A program made the translations under genes and the position numbers. The notes under the pieces are model-generated. The model did not search any database. It was not told the DNA's origin and saw only the letters and a list, made by a program, of their open reading frames with translations. Below are positions 33,141 to 42,495 of a stretch of DNA of 64,000 nt, in pieces. This DNA comes from a bacterium 1xD42-67 (GTDB lineage: Bacteria; Bacillota; Clostridia; Oscillospirales; Oscillospiraceae): NCBI GenBank assembly GCA_003612335.1, contig RAYO01000023.1:1-64000 (forward strand). Direction: 5' to 3'. Position 1 is the first letter of the stretch; the number at the start of each line of letters is the position of its first letter.

Positions 33141-33430
33141 GCGGCTACGGCCCCTCCAGGAGCGAGCTGGTCCGGCGCGGAGAAACGATGAATGGACTGA
33201 GGGACCGCCAGCATACGCTGAACATGCGCCTGCTGCTGGCGATACAAAACCACGACGCGGCACTGCAGACAGAGCTGGAGCTCCGCCTGGAAGAGCTCTT
33301 GTCCCAGATCCGCAGCCTAGGGTCGGATCTGCGGCGCGACCAGGCGAAGCTGACGGAAACGCCCGGGCAGGCCCGGGACAGAGATGTCCCGCCGGCAGGG
33401 GACGCCCCGGAACAGCTCCCCCTTGGATGA
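33137..33430 (+). CDS. small coiled-coil protein of unknown function
   Basis: 97-residue charged protein predicted to be one long helix (MRLLLAIQNHDAALQTELELRLEELLSQIRSLGSDLRRDQAKL) with a Pro/Asp-rich tail. It begins with an ATGA overlap to the SLH gene; an alternative start at the internal ATG of codon 18 is possible. No signal peptide. A strong terminator directly after its stop supports that it is the last gene of the operon. No family is recognised. Confidence 0.55.
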   Translation: MSGYGPSRSELVRRGETMNGLRDRQHTLNMRLLLAIQNHDAALQTELELRLEELLSQIRSLGSDLRRDQAKLTETPGQARDRDVPPAGDAPEQLPLG

Positions 33431-33470
33431 GACAGCGGGGACCGCTCCTCTCGGACCGGTCCCCGCTGTC
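33431..33470 (+). terminator. terminator of the exporter/SLH operon
   Basis: Stem GACAGCGGGGACCG paired with CGGTCCCCGCTGTC, right after the stop codon of the small coiled-coil gene; a short CTGTT tail follows. Confidence 0.8.
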
Positions 33471-33506
33471 CTGTTCCGGCTTGTCCGCCGCATCCCGGCC
33501 GGCATC

Positions 33507-33535
33507 TTGCGATCTTGCCGGGATCGCATTATAAT
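33507..33535 (+). promoter_or_regulatory. sigma-A promoter of the cyclase operon
   Basis: TTGCGA and a perfect TATAAT spaced by 17 bases. It leaves a leader of about 150 bases before the ATG at 33691; I see no known riboswitch in that leader. Confidence 0.75.
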
Positions 33536-33690
33536 GTGGGTGAGACGGCCCTCGTCCCACGTCCCCCCTCCCGGGGCGGCGATACCTGGGGCGGGCAGGA
33601 CCGGAGCAGATCGGCGGGGACCGTTCCGTCATCCAAGGCAGTATCCCGCTTCCGGTCTGCGTCCAGGACCGATCGTGAGGAAGTGATCAT

Positions 33691-35499
33691 ATGGACCAAC
33701 ACCGGCGGATCAAGGCGGCCCTCTCGGCCCTGGCCATCGCCGCAGGGCTCACCCTCCTGGCGGGGCTGGGGACGCTGGCCCGGGCGGATCTGGCGGCCTG
33801 CGACGCGCTCTATCAGCGGCCCTCGGCCACAGACGGGAAGATCGTCATCATCGGGATCGACCAGAAGGCCCTGGCGGCCTATGGTCCCTATCAGGAGTGG
33901 TGCCGGGAGGGGATCGCCCGGACGCTGGATATCCTGAACGCCGACCCCGACAGCCGGCCGGCGGTCATCGGCATCGACGTGCTCTTCAGCGGCGAGACCG
34001 ACCCCCAGACAGACCGGTCCCTGGCGGGATCGGCGGCGCGGGGCGGCAATGTCGTCACCGCCTGCGCCGCCGCCTTCGATTCGGGTTTCGTAGAGACCGA
34101 CGGGGACTTCGTCCGCGACGACCTCCTGCTCACCGCCTTCGAAGAGCCCTTCCCGGCCCTGAAGGCCGCCTCGGCGCAGGGGCACATCAACGCCATGCTG
34201 GACCGCGACGGGATCCTGCGGCACCATCTTTTATCTCTCGACCTGCCCGGCGGAGAGCGCATCCCCTCCCTGGCCCTGGTCCTGGCCCAGCGCTGTCAGG
34301 AGGACCTGGTCCTCCCGCCGGTGGATCCCCACGGCTTCTGGTATCTGCCTTACAGCCAGATGCCCGGCGGGTTCGAGACCCGCTCCATCGTCGACGTGCT
34401 GGAGGGCGGGGACCCGGCCGGCTATTTCAAGGATAAGATCGTCCTGATCGGTCCCAGCGCCGCGGGCCTCCAGGACAGCTACTTCACCGCCATCGACCAC
34501 GCCCGGCAGATGTACGGCGTGGAGCACCAGGCCAACGCCATCCAGGCCCTGCTGGACGGGGACCACAAGCGGGAGGCGGGAGACGGCGTCCAGCTGGCCG
34601 TCCTGTTCCTCCTCCTGCTGGCCGCCTTCGGGGCGTTCTGGCGGAGGAGGGTGGGACCCTCCACCGCCCTGTGGCTCGCCCTGTGCGGAGGCTGGGTGCT
34701 GCTGTGCAGGGGGATGTATGCGGCGGGCTGGATCCTCCATGTCCTCTGGGTGCCGACGGGGATCACACTGCTCTACGCCGGGTGTCTGGCGGCCAACTAC
34801 ATCCAGGCCGCCCTGGAGCGCCAGCAGGTGACCGTGGCCTTCCAGCGGTATGTGGCGCCGGAGATCGTCTCCGAGCTGATGGGCGCCGGCCCCGCCGCCC
34901 TGGAGCTGGGCGGGAAAAAATGCGATATCGCAGTGCTCTTCGTGGATATCCGGGGCTTCACCTCCATGTCGGAACATCTGGAGCCGGAGGAGGTGGTGGC
35001 GCTGCTGAACGAGTATCTGACCCTGACTACGAGATGTATCATGGACTTCCACGGCACACTGGACAAGTTCGTGGGAGACTGCACCATGGCCTTTTGGAAC
35101 GCGCCGCTGCCCCAGGAGGACCACATCATGCTGGCCTGCCGGGCGGCCATGGCCATGGCAGAGGGGGCGAAGCCCCTGGCGCAGCGGCTGGCCCAGGAAT
35201 ACGGCCGCACGGTGTCCTTCGGGATCGGCGTCCATGCGGGCCCCGCCGTGGTGGGCAACATCGGCGCGCCCATGCGGATGGACTACACCGCCATCGGCGA
35301 CACGGTGAACACCGCCGCCCGCCTGGAAGCCAACGCCCCCGCAGGCACGATCTATATCTCCCGCGCCGTGGCCGACGCCCTGGCAGGGCGGATCGCAGCC
35401 ACGCCGCTGGAGGACCCGCCCCAGCTCAAGGGCAAGACGGCGGGCTTCGAGATCCTGACGCTGGACGCGGTCTTACCGGAAGGAGAGGATATCTCATGA
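33691..35499 (+). CDS. CHASE2-domain class III adenylate/guanylate cyclase
   Basis: 602-residue membrane cyclase. A first span (about 11-30) leads to an extracytoplasmic CHASE2 sensor (about 35-295, with VIIGIDQKALAAYGP and IVLIGPSAAGLQDSYFTAI), then three spans at about 302-370 and a cytosolic class III catalytic domain. Catalytic marks are FVDIRGFTSM (metal Asp419), DKFVGD (Lys459 and metal Asp463) and YTAIGDTVNTAARLE (Thr533, Asp537, Asn540, Arg544); Lys and Thr/Asp at the purine-binding positions favour ATP, so cAMP is the likely product. The gene heads a three-gene operon with ATGA overlaps, followed by a beta-lactamase-fold hydrolase and a GAF-HD-GYP protein. GAGGAAG precedes the ATG. 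Confidence 0.92.
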   Translation: MDQHRRIKAALSALAIAAGLTLLAGLGTLARADLAACDALYQRPSATDGKIVIIGIDQKALAAYGPYQEWCREGIARTLDILNADPDSRPAVIGIDVLFSGETDPQTDRSLAGSAARGGNVVTACAAAFDSGFVETDGDFVRDDLLLTAFEEPFPALKAASAQGHINAMLDRDGILRHHLLSLDLPGGERIPSLALVLAQRCQEDLVLPPVDPHGFWYLPYSQMPGGFETRSIVDVLEGGDPAGYFKDKIVLIGPSAAGLQDSYFTAIDHARQMYGVEHQANAIQALLDGDHKREAGDGVQLAVLFLLLLAAFGAFWRRRVGPSTALWLALCGGWVLLCRGMYAAGWILHVLWVPTGITLLYAGCLAANYIQAALERQQVTVAFQRYVAPEIVSELMGAGPAALELGGKKCDIAVLFVDIRGFTSMSEHLEPEEVVALLNEYLTLTTRCIMDFHGTLDKFVGDCTMAFWNAPLPQEDHIMLACRAAMAMAEGAKPLAQRLAQEYGRTVSFGIGVHAGPAVVGNIGAPMRMDYTAIGDTVNTAARLEANAPAGTIYISRAVADALAGRIAATPLEDPPQLKGKTAGFEILTLDAVLPEGEDIS

Positions 35500-36296
35500 A
35501 CGAGGAGTGGCGCATCACGGTCTGGGGCGTCCGGGGCTCCGCCCCCAGGCCCTCGCCGGACTGTATGGAGCACGGCGGCAATACCGCCTGCATCTCCTTG
35601 GACCATGGGGACCACACCGTCATCCTGGACGCCGGGACGGGCCTGTCTCCCCTGGGGCAGGTCCTGTCGGCCCGGGGAGGCCCCAAGCGGCTGGATATCC
35701 TCCTCAGCCATCTCCATATCGACCATGTGCTGGGGCTGTATTCCTTCTCCCCGTTCTTCGATCCCGATACCGAGATCCATCTGTACGGCGGCGCGGGACT
35801 GGAGCGGTATCTGGAGACACTGATCGGCCCGCCCTTCTGGCCTCTGGGGATGCGCGACTTCCCGAGCAAGGTGGGCTATCACGAGATACGGCCCGGGGAC
35901 AGCTTCGGCCTGGAGGGCCTGACGGTGTCCACCATGGCAGGTGACCACCCAGGGGGCAGCATCCTCTACCGGCTGGACGGAGATGGGAAGCGCCTGACCT
36001 ACGCCCTAGACTGCGAGGCGGCCGGGCCGGTGCTCCCCGCCCTGACAGAGTTCGCCCGCGGGAGCGGGCTGCTGATCTGGGACGCCTCCTTCGCCCCCTC
36101 GGACCTGCGCCCCGGCTGGGGGCACTCCACCTGGGAGCAGGGGCTGGAGCTGGGCCGGGCCGCACAGGCCGCGCAGGTGCTGATGACCCATTACGGCTGG
36201 GACTGCTCTGACGGAGCTCTCCGCCGCCAGGAGCTGCTGGCCGGACAGGACGGCTCCTGCCGATTCGCGAAAGAAGGGATGGCGATCTCACTATGA
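35496..36296 (+). CDS. metallo-beta-lactamase-fold hydrolase
   Basis: 266-residue MBL-fold protein. It begins ITVWGVRGSAPRPSPDCMEH followed by GGNTACISL, the start typical of the RNase Z/phosphodiesterase-like branch. Metal ligands are SHLHIDH, the His in GDHPGGS, the Asp in LDCEA and the His in THYGWD. Proteins of this branch lie beside cyclases and sensory kinases in many bacteria; cyclic-nucleotide phosphodiesterase activity is plausible but not established. The ATG overlaps the cyclase stop (ATGA) behind AGGAGAGG, and its stop overlaps the next start, so all three proteins are probably made together. Confidence 0.85.
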   Translation: MNEEWRITVWGVRGSAPRPSPDCMEHGGNTACISLDHGDHTVILDAGTGLSPLGQVLSARGGPKRLDILLSHLHIDHVLGLYSFSPFFDPDTEIHLYGGAGLERYLETLIGPPFWPLGMRDFPSKVGYHEIRPGDSFGLEGLTVSTMAGDHPGGSILYRLDGDGKRLTYALDCEAAGPVLPALTEFARGSGLLIWDASFAPSDLRPGWGHSTWEQGLELGRAAQAAQVLMTHYGWDCSDGALRRQELLAGQDGSCRFAKEGMAISL

Positions 36297-37750
36297 CACA
36301 GGAAGAGATCAGAAAGATCTTGCACGTGGGCGTACTGCTCTCTTCAGAGCGGGACCTGGACAGGCTCCTGGAGCGGATCTTGTCCTCGGTGATGGAGCTG
36401 GCCCACTGCGACGCGGGGACGCTGTATCTCCTGGACGGGGACGCCCTGCGGTTCCGCATCATGCGCAACGACACCCTCAAGGTCCGCTCCGGCGGAGACG
36501 GGACCCTCCCCGATCTGCCGCCCGTCCCCCTGTCGCCGGAGAACGTGTGCGCCCGGGCCCTGCTGGAGGGCCGGACCATCCACGTGGCCGACGTGACCCA
36601 CAGCCCGGACTACGACTTTTCCGGCTCCGCCCGGTACGACGCCATGACCGGCTACCGCACCCGCTCCATGCTGGCCGTGCCCATGCGCAGCCGGACAGGA
36701 GAGGCCCTGGGGGCCCTTCAGCTCATCAACGCTGTGGACAGGGACGGGAACGTGGGGCCCTTTTCCCGGGAAATGGCCCTGGTGCTGGAGTCCGTCGCCT
36801 CCCAGGCGGCGATCACCCTCCAGAACGTCCGGTACATCCAGGAGATCCAGGAGCTGTTCCGCTCCTTCGTACGGGCGATGTCCTCTGCGATCGACGAGCG
36901 CAGCCCCTACAACGGCAGCCACACCCGACATATGGCCGCTTATGGGGAGAGATTTTTGGACTATCTGAACGCCCAGGCGGGGCGCTCAGAGCCGCCCTTC
37001 CCGCCCCGGCGGCGGGAGGAGCTGATCATGAGCGTGTGGCTCCATGACATCGGCAAGCTGGTCATCCCCCTGGAGGTCATGGACAAGCCCGCCCGGCTCC
37101 TGCCGGAGCAGCACAGTGCCTTCCTCCACCGCATGGAGAGGATCCGTCTGCTGGGCGAGATCGACGCCCTGTCCGGCAGGGATGTGGATCCGGACCGGCT
37201 GGCGCGGGAGACCCGGGAGGCCGAGGCCCTGGCAGAGGCGGCGGACACCGCGGGATTCGTGACCGACGAGATGCTGGCAGCACTGGAAAGGCTGGCCGGC
37301 CGGACCTACCGGGACCGGGACGGACAGGAACAGCCTTGGCTGACACCGGAGGAGCACGCCATGCTGTCCATCCGCAAAGGCACCCTGTCCGACAGAGAGC
37401 GGGAGACGATACAGTCCCATGCCGTCATGACGGACAAGCTGCTCTCCCAGATCCGCTTCTCCCCGGAACTGTCCCATGTACGGGAGTGGGCCGCCGGCCA
37501 CCACGAATTTTTGGACGGCAGCGGCTACCCCAAACACCTGTCGGGGGAGGACGTCCCCATCGAGGTGCGGATCATCACCATCCTGGATATTTTTGACGCC
37601 CTCACCGCCGGCGACCGGCCATACAAGCCCGGGATGTCCCCGGAGCGGGCGCTGTCCATCCTGGACGCTATGGCGAACAAGGAGGGGAAGCTGGACCCGG
37701 ATCTCGTCCGCCTGTTCGCGGAGAGCAGATGCTGGGAAACAGGGACATGA
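36293..37750 (+). CDS. GAF domain - HD-GYP phosphodiesterase
   Basis: 485-residue cytosolic signalling protein. Residues about 20-180 form a GAF domain (ERILSSVMELAHCDAGTLYL to SVASQAAITLQN); from 185 an HD-GYP domain follows with DERSPYNGSHTRHMA, the metal pair His251-Asp252 in WLHDIGK, and HHEFLDGSGYP (403-413). HD-GYP enzymes hydrolyse cyclic di-GMP or related dinucleotides. The segment between HD and the second His pair is unusually long, about 150 residues, which suggests an inserted helical subdomain. The start overlaps the MBL stop. In a window that also has c-di-GMP riboswitches, this is the only visible turnover enzyme for that messenger. Confidence 0.9.
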   Translation: MTQEEIRKILHVGVLLSSERDLDRLLERILSSVMELAHCDAGTLYLLDGDALRFRIMRNDTLKVRSGGDGTLPDLPPVPLSPENVCARALLEGRTIHVADVTHSPDYDFSGSARYDAMTGYRTRSMLAVPMRSRTGEALGALQLINAVDRDGNVGPFSREMALVLESVASQAAITLQNVRYIQEIQELFRSFVRAMSSAIDERSPYNGSHTRHMAAYGERFLDYLNAQAGRSEPPFPPRRREELIMSVWLHDIGKLVIPLEVMDKPARLLPEQHSAFLHRMERIRLLGEIDALSGRDVDPDRLARETREAEALAEAADTAGFVTDEMLAALERLAGRTYRDRDGQEQPWLTPEEHAMLSIRKGTLSDRERETIQSHAVMTDKLLSQIRFSPELSHVREWAAGHHEFLDGSGYPKHLSGEDVPIEVRIITILDIFDALTAGDRPYKPGMSPERALSILDAMANKEGKLDPDLVRLFAESRCWETGT

Positions 37751-37806
37751 TGGGAACAGACATCGTCACCTATGCCTGGTGCATGGGCCCGGCTGGGCAG
37801 ACGCTA

Positions 37807-37836
37807 TTGCCAGCGTGGGCAGTCCTATGCTATAAT
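37807..37836 (+). promoter_or_regulatory. promoter of the binding-protein / chemoreceptor pair
   Basis: TTGCCA and a perfect TATAAT with extended TGC, spacer 18 bases, ending 31 bases before the ATG at 37868. Confidence 0.75.
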
Positions 37837-37867
37837 ATCCTGGAACCGATCGAAAGGGTGATCGCTG

Positions 37868-39097
37868 ATGAAAAAGATCCTATCTCTTTTGCTGTGCTCT
37901 TTGCTGCTGGTCCCACTGGCGGCCTGCGGCGGACAGGAGGCCCCCCCGGAACGCGGAGCAGGAGCTGAGACCATCGAGCTGACCGTGTGGGGCGCAGAGG
38001 AGGACGAGGCGCTGCTCCAGGAGATCTTCACCTCCTTCCGATCCCATTACGCCGATCAGGCCAGCTTCCAGATCACCTTCCAGCCCCAGAGCGAATCCAA
38101 CTGCAAGGATGCGCTGCTGGCCGATCTGGAGGGGGGCGCGGACGTGTTCGCCTTTGCCGACGATCAGGTGTCCGCTCTGGCCGCCGCCGGAGGACTGGAC
38201 CCCATCCAAGACAGCGCGGCGATCCAAAACGCCAGCCTTACCGCCGCAGTGGAGGCGGCCAGCGTGGGAGGCGCCCTCTACGCCTATCCCCTCACCGCGG
38301 ACAACGGATACTTCCTATACTACAACAAGGCATACTTTTCTGATGAGGATATCCAGAGCCTGGAGCGGATGCTGGAGCTGGCCGCCCAGTCCGGGCGGCT
38401 GGTGGCGATGGATTGGTCCTCGGCATGGTATGTCTATGCCTTTTTTGGTAATACCGGACTGACCGTCGGCCTCAATCCAGACGGTCTGACCAACTACTGT
38501 ACCTGGAACAGCACAGACGGAGACATACGGGGCGTGGACGTGGCAGAGTCCATGCTGGCCATCGCGGCCAGTCCCGGCTTTGCCGATATGACCGACCAGG
38601 AATTTTTGGCCGGTGTGCAGAACGGCTCTGTGATCGCCGGAGTGAGCGGCGTCTGGAACGCCGTCGCGGTCCAGGACGCCTGGGGCGAGGACACCGGGGC
38701 GGCCAAGCTCCCCTCTTACACCTGCGCGGGGAGACAGGTGCAGATGGCTTCCTTCTCCGGATGCAAACTGATCGGCGTGAACGCCTATTCCAAACATCCG
38801 GAGTGGGCGGCGCGGCTGGCCGAATGGATCACCAGCGAAGAGAACCAGCGCCTGCGCTTCGAGCAGCGGGGCCAGGGACCGGCCAATATCAACGCGGCCA
38901 ATTCCCCACAGGTCCAATCTTCACCGGCGATCGCGGCCCTGCTGGCCCAGTCGGAGTTTTCCCAGCTCCAGCGGGTGGGCGGGAAGTTCTGGGACCCGGT
39001 ATCTGAATTTGCCTTGAACATGGCGGCCGGGAATCCCTCCGGTGCCTCCCTTCAGACCCAGCTGGACAGGCTGGCAGAAGGTGTCGCCGCACGGTAG
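37868..39097 (+). CDS. extracellular solute-binding lipoprotein (ABC sugar type)
   Basis: 409-residue lipoprotein. The signal MKKILSLLLCSLLLVPLAAC places lipidation at Cys20. The mature part has the family-1 binding-protein fold: IELTVWGAEEDEALLQEIFTSF, DVFAFADDQVSALAAAGGLDPI, and the hinge segments YAYPLTADNGYFLYYNK and GVSGVWNAVAVQDAWGE. Such proteins usually feed an ABC permease, but no permease gene is near; instead a chemoreceptor gene follows 30 bases downstream. The pair may therefore sense rather than transport an oligosaccharide or similar solute. It has its own promoter and GAAAGGGTG ribosome site. Confidence 0.88.
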   Translation: MKKILSLLLCSLLLVPLAACGGQEAPPERGAGAETIELTVWGAEEDEALLQEIFTSFRSHYADQASFQITFQPQSESNCKDALLADLEGGADVFAFADDQVSALAAAGGLDPIQDSAAIQNASLTAAVEAASVGGALYAYPLTADNGYFLYYNKAYFSDEDIQSLERMLELAAQSGRLVAMDWSSAWYVYAFFGNTGLTVGLNPDGLTNYCTWNSTDGDIRGVDVAESMLAIAASPGFADMTDQEFLAGVQNGSVIAGVSGVWNAVAVQDAWGEDTGAAKLPSYTCAGRQVQMASFSGCKLIGVNAYSKHPEWAARLAEWITSEENQRLRFEQRGQGPANINAANSPQVQSSPAIAALLAQSEFSQLQRVGGKFWDPVSEFALNMAAGNPSGASLQTQLDRLAEGVAAR

Positions 39098-39127
39098 GCT
39101 CAGATACGATACTTGGGAGGAATTCGC

Positions 39128-40714
39128 ATGAAAGGCAAACTGACATTGCAGCAGCGCTTGATCCTGCCCATCGCTCTGCTGGGGCTGGTGGCGTTCCTGT
39201 CCAACATCCTGGCGGTATTCAGCATCAACAACGTCCACTCCAACGCGGGGACCATCGTAGACGAGTATATGGTCAGCGAGGGGAAGCTGGAGGAGATCAG
39301 GCGCTCCATGATGGATATCCACCTCTTGGCCCTGTCCCACATCGTAGCCGCAGACCACGCCACCATGATCCGGCTCGTCCAGGAGATCAAAGCGGAGGAG
39401 GCCGCCCTGGACCAGATGCTGGCCGACTATGAGGGCTTCGTCGCCGAGGAGGACACCGCAGTCTACCAGTCCCTCCTCCAGGATCACGACGCCTTCAAAC
39501 ACGCCCTGGTCTATCTGGTGTGCGCCAGCGCTGACAGCAAGACCCAGGAGGCCTACGCGATGGCCAATGGGGACGTGGCCTACTGGAGCGAGGCCGCGAA
39601 TCGGGACGTCGCCGCCCTCTACGCCGCGGTCAGCGGCCGGGCAGAGGCCGCGCAGGAGCATCTGTTCTTCGTATATATCAGCGCACTGGCGATCAGTGCG
39701 GCTGCGCTGGCCGCCGGGGTCCTCCTGGTGGCAGCAGCCTTCCGGATCATCCGGAAGCATGTGATCTCCCCGATCCACGACGCGATGGACACCCTTCAGG
39801 AGAGCTCCGAGCGTATCAGCGGCGTGGTGAGCGACGTCCGCCAGCGGACACAGACCTCCAGCGGCAGTGTCCGGGAGCTGTCCGGCCTGGCAGAGCAGCT
39901 CTCCGCCGCCCTGGAGGAGATCGCCGCCAACACCTCGGCCATCAGCCGCAGCGCGGCCGGCACCCAGGGAGACGCCCGGGATATGGCAGAGGAGTGCTCT
40001 GCCATCACGGCCTACTCCGCAGAGATGCGGGGGCGGGCCGAGGAGATGGAGCGCTCCGCCCAGAGGGAGATGGAGGAGGTGCGGGAAAAGACCGCTGAGA
40101 TCATGTCCCTCTTGGGCCAGGCCATCGAAAAGAGCCGAAGCGTCGATCAGATCGGCACCCTGACCAAAGCGATCCTGGATATCTCCGCCTCCACCAACCT
40201 GATCGCCATCAACGCCTCTATCGAGGCCGCCCGTGCAGGGGCGGCAGGGGCCGGATTTTCCATCGTGGCACAGGAGATCCGCCAGCTGGCCGACTCCTGC
40301 TCTGAGACCGCCAACGATATCCGGGAGATCAGCGGCGTCGTCACAGGGGCGGTGGACCACCTCTCGGAAAGCGCCCAGGAGCTGGCCGGTTACCTCAGTC
40401 AAGCCATCATGGCTCAGCTGGAGCGGTCTGTCCAGGCTGGACAGCAGTACCGGGAGGATTCTGATTACATCGGACATGCCATGGAGGCATTCAACGACAG
40501 GACCGTGCGCCTGAAGACCGCGATGGATGATATCGCCGGTTCCATCTCCAGCATCTCCGGCGCGATCGACGGCGCGGTCTCCGACGTCACCGGCGTTGCC
40601 GGCAGCACCCGTGTCCTGGTGGACGATATGGCGGGCATCACTTCCGGCATGGGGACCAATCAGGAGATCGTAGGGGAGCTGCAGCGGCAGATGGATATCT
40701 TCTCCAGTCTGTAA
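39128..40714 (+). CDS. methyl-accepting chemotaxis protein
   Basis: 528-residue chemoreceptor. Two spans (about 12-34 and 182-205) enclose a four-helix-bundle type sensor of some 150 residues; after a short HAMP-like linker comes a long cytosolic coiled coil whose tip reads ASIEAARAGAAGAGFSIVAQ followed by EIRQLA, the CheA/CheW-contacting hairpin. ATG 39128 lies seven bases after GGAGG. It is probably co-transcribed with the solute-binding lipoprotein just upstream, which may present ligand to its sensor. No other chemotaxis gene is in the window. A strong bidirectional terminator follows. Confidence 0.92.
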   Translation: MKGKLTLQQRLILPIALLGLVAFLSNILAVFSINNVHSNAGTIVDEYMVSEGKLEEIRRSMMDIHLLALSHIVAADHATMIRLVQEIKAEEAALDQMLADYEGFVAEEDTAVYQSLLQDHDAFKHALVYLVCASADSKTQEAYAMANGDVAYWSEAANRDVAALYAAVSGRAEAAQEHLFFVYISALAISAAALAAGVLLVAAAFRIIRKHVISPIHDAMDTLQESSERISGVVSDVRQRTQTSSGSVRELSGLAEQLSAALEEIAANTSAISRSAAGTQGDARDMAEECSAITAYSAEMRGRAEEMERSAQREMEEVREKTAEIMSLLGQAIEKSRSVDQIGTLTKAILDISASTNLIAINASIEAARAGAAGAGFSIVAQEIRQLADSCSETANDIREISGVVTGAVDHLSESAQELAGYLSQAIMAQLERSVQAGQQYREDSDYIGHAMEAFNDRTVRLKTAMDDIAGSISSISGAIDGAVSDVTGVAGSTRVLVDDMAGITSGMGTNQEIVGELQRQMDIFSSL

Positions 40715-40727
40715 CGATGACACCATG

Positions 40728-40756
40728 AAAAACGGACAGTTCAGACTGTCCGTTTT
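40728..40756. terminator. bidirectional terminator between MCP and pyrG
   Basis: AAAACGGACAGT/ACTGTCCGTTTT stem with a TCAG loop; A-run on one side and T-run on the other serve both strands. A further GTGCG/CGCAC hairpin lies near 40787, closer to the pyrG stop. Confidence 0.9.
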
Positions 40757-40856
40757 GGGGGCTGTCGATATTTTCTCCTCTTTCCTGTGCGGTCCGCACG
40801 ACTTGGGAGCGGTCCGCTTCTGTAACTCCAGGCTCTCTCCCTTGGCGGCGGCTGGA

Positions 40857-42470
40857 TCACACAACATCCGGAGACGGCGGTCTCTTCGCAGCAGCCACAA
40901 AGTCCCGAAACAGCGGATGGGCCCGGTTGGGCCGTGACTTCAGTTCCGGATGGAACTGGACCCCCACGAACCAGGGGTGGTCGGGCAGCTCCACGATCTC
41001 CACCAGCTGTCCGTCGGGGGACAGCCCGGTCAGCGCCAGTCCCGCCCGGACCAGATCCTCCCGAAGATCGTTGTTGAGCTCATACCGGTGGCGGTGGCGC
41101 TCGCTGATCTCCCAGGCCCCGTAGGCAGCGAAGGCCCGGCTCTCCCGGCCGGTGAGCCGGCAGGGGAAGGCCCCCAGCCGCATGGTGCCCCCCTTGCCGG
41201 CGATCCCCCGCTGGCTGGGCATCAGGTCGATCACCGGGTGGGCAGTGGTCTGGGAGAACTCGCTGGACCAGGCGTCCTCCCACCCGCAGACGTGGCGGGC
41301 GAACTCCACCACTGCCATCTGCATCCCCAGGCAGATGCCCAAGAAGGGCACCCCTCGTTCCCGGGCGTACCGGATCGCGGAGATCTTGCCCTCGATCCCC
41401 CGGTCGCCAAAGCCGCCGGGCACCAGGATACCGTCTGCGCCGTCCAGGATCTGGGCGGCGTTTTTGTCGGTGACGGTCTCGCTGTCCACCCAGCGGATCT
41501 CCACCTTCACCTGATTCTCGATCCCCCCGTGGGTGAGGGCCTCGGCCACCGACAGATAGGCGTCGTGGAGGGCCACATATTTGCCCACCAGGGCGATGGT
41601 CACCTTCCCTTGGGGGCGTTTGGCCCGCTGGACCATGGCGGTCCACTCGCTGAGGTCGGGGGCATCGCAGCTCAGCCCCAGCCGGCGCACCACCGCCTCG
41701 CCCAGCCCCTCCCGCTCCAGCATCAGGGGGACCTCATAGAGCAGGTCCCCATCCAGGTCCGGGATGACATCCTCCCTGGAGATCCCGCAGAACAGCGAGA
41801 TCTTGTCCAGGACCTCCCGGGGGACAGGCGCGCCGCTGCGGCAGACGATCACGTCGGGCTGGATCCCCAGGGAGAGCAGCTCCTTGGCGGAGTGCTGGGT
41901 GGGCTTGGACTTCAGCTCTCCGGTGCCGGGGACCGCGACGATCAGAGAGACATGGAGGAACATCACATGGCTCCGGCCCCGCTCCGCCGCCACCTGGCGG
42001 ATGGCCTCTAAAAAGGGCTGGCTCTCGATGTCCCCCACCGTGCCCCCGATCTCCACGATGGCCGCATCGGTGTCGGGACCGTCCAGGGCATAGATATGGC
42101 GTTTGATCTCGTCGGTGATGTGGGGGATGATCTGGACGGTGCCCCCCAGATAGTCCCCCCGCCGCTCCCGGTCCAGCACGTCCCAGTATACCTTGCCGGA
42201 GGAGACAGAGGAATCCACCGTCAGGTCCTCGTCGATGAACCGCTCGTAGTGGCCCAGGTCCAGGTCGGTCTCCGCTCCGTCCTCGGTGACGAAGACCTCC
42301 CCGTGCTGATAGGGGCTCATGGTCCCCGGGTCCACGTTCAGGTAGGGGTCCAGCTTCTGGACCTTCACCTTCAGCCCCCTCTGCTTCAGCAGCCGGCCTA
42401 AGGAGGCCGCCGCGATCCCCTTTCCCAGGCCGGACACCACGCCGCCGGTCACGAAAATATACTTTGTCAT
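40857..42470 (-). CDS. pyrG: CTP synthase
   Basis: 537-residue enzyme that aminates UTP to CTP using glutamine and ATP. The synthetase half starts [23 protein letters not shown] and contains [15 protein letters not shown] and GGTVGDIES. The glutaminase half has [18 protein letters not shown] (nucleophile Cys) and a late [11 protein letters not shown]. Length and order match the family throughout. It is the last gene of a minus-strand group glnN-asnB-guaA-purC-pyrG; four of the five products make or use glutamine. A 25-base spacer separates it from purC. Confidence 0.97.
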   Translation of the reverse strand: MTKYIFVTGGVVSGLGKGIAAASLGRLLKQRGLKVKVQKLDPYLNVDPGTMSPYQHGEVFVTEDGAETDLDLGHYERFIDEDLTVDSSVSSGKVYWDVLDRERRGDYLGGTVQIIPHITDEIKRHIYALDGPDTDAAIVEIGGTVGDIESQPFLEAIRQVAAERGRSHVMFLHVSLIVAVPGTGELKSKPTQHSAKELLSLGIQPDVIVCRSGAPVPREVLDKISLFCGISREDVIPDLDGDLLYEVPLMLEREGLGEAVVRRLGLSCDAPDLSEWTAMVQRAKRPQGKVTIALVGKYVALHDAYLSVAEALTHGGIENQVKVEIRWVDSETVTDKNAAQILDGADGILVPGGFGDRGIEGKISAIRYARERGVPFLGICLGMQMAVVEFARHVCGWEDAWSSEFSQTTAHPVIDLMPSQRGIAGKGGTMRLGAFPCRLTGRESRAFAAYGAWEISERHRHRYELNNDLREDLVRAGLALTGLSPDGQLVEIVELPDHPWFVGVQFHPELKSRPNRAHPLFRDFVAAAKRPPSPDVV

Positions 42471-42495
42471 CCCGTTCCCTCCTCCGCTCAGACGG

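Noticed and set aside
31200-33632. An 810-codon minus-strand frame
   Set aside because: Antisense of the SLH gene; the SLH frame has a signal peptide and the family motif.
33540-33690. A riboswitch in the long leader of the cyclase operon
   Set aside because: No conserved core of known classes (including GEMM) is present; the leader is merely GC-rich.
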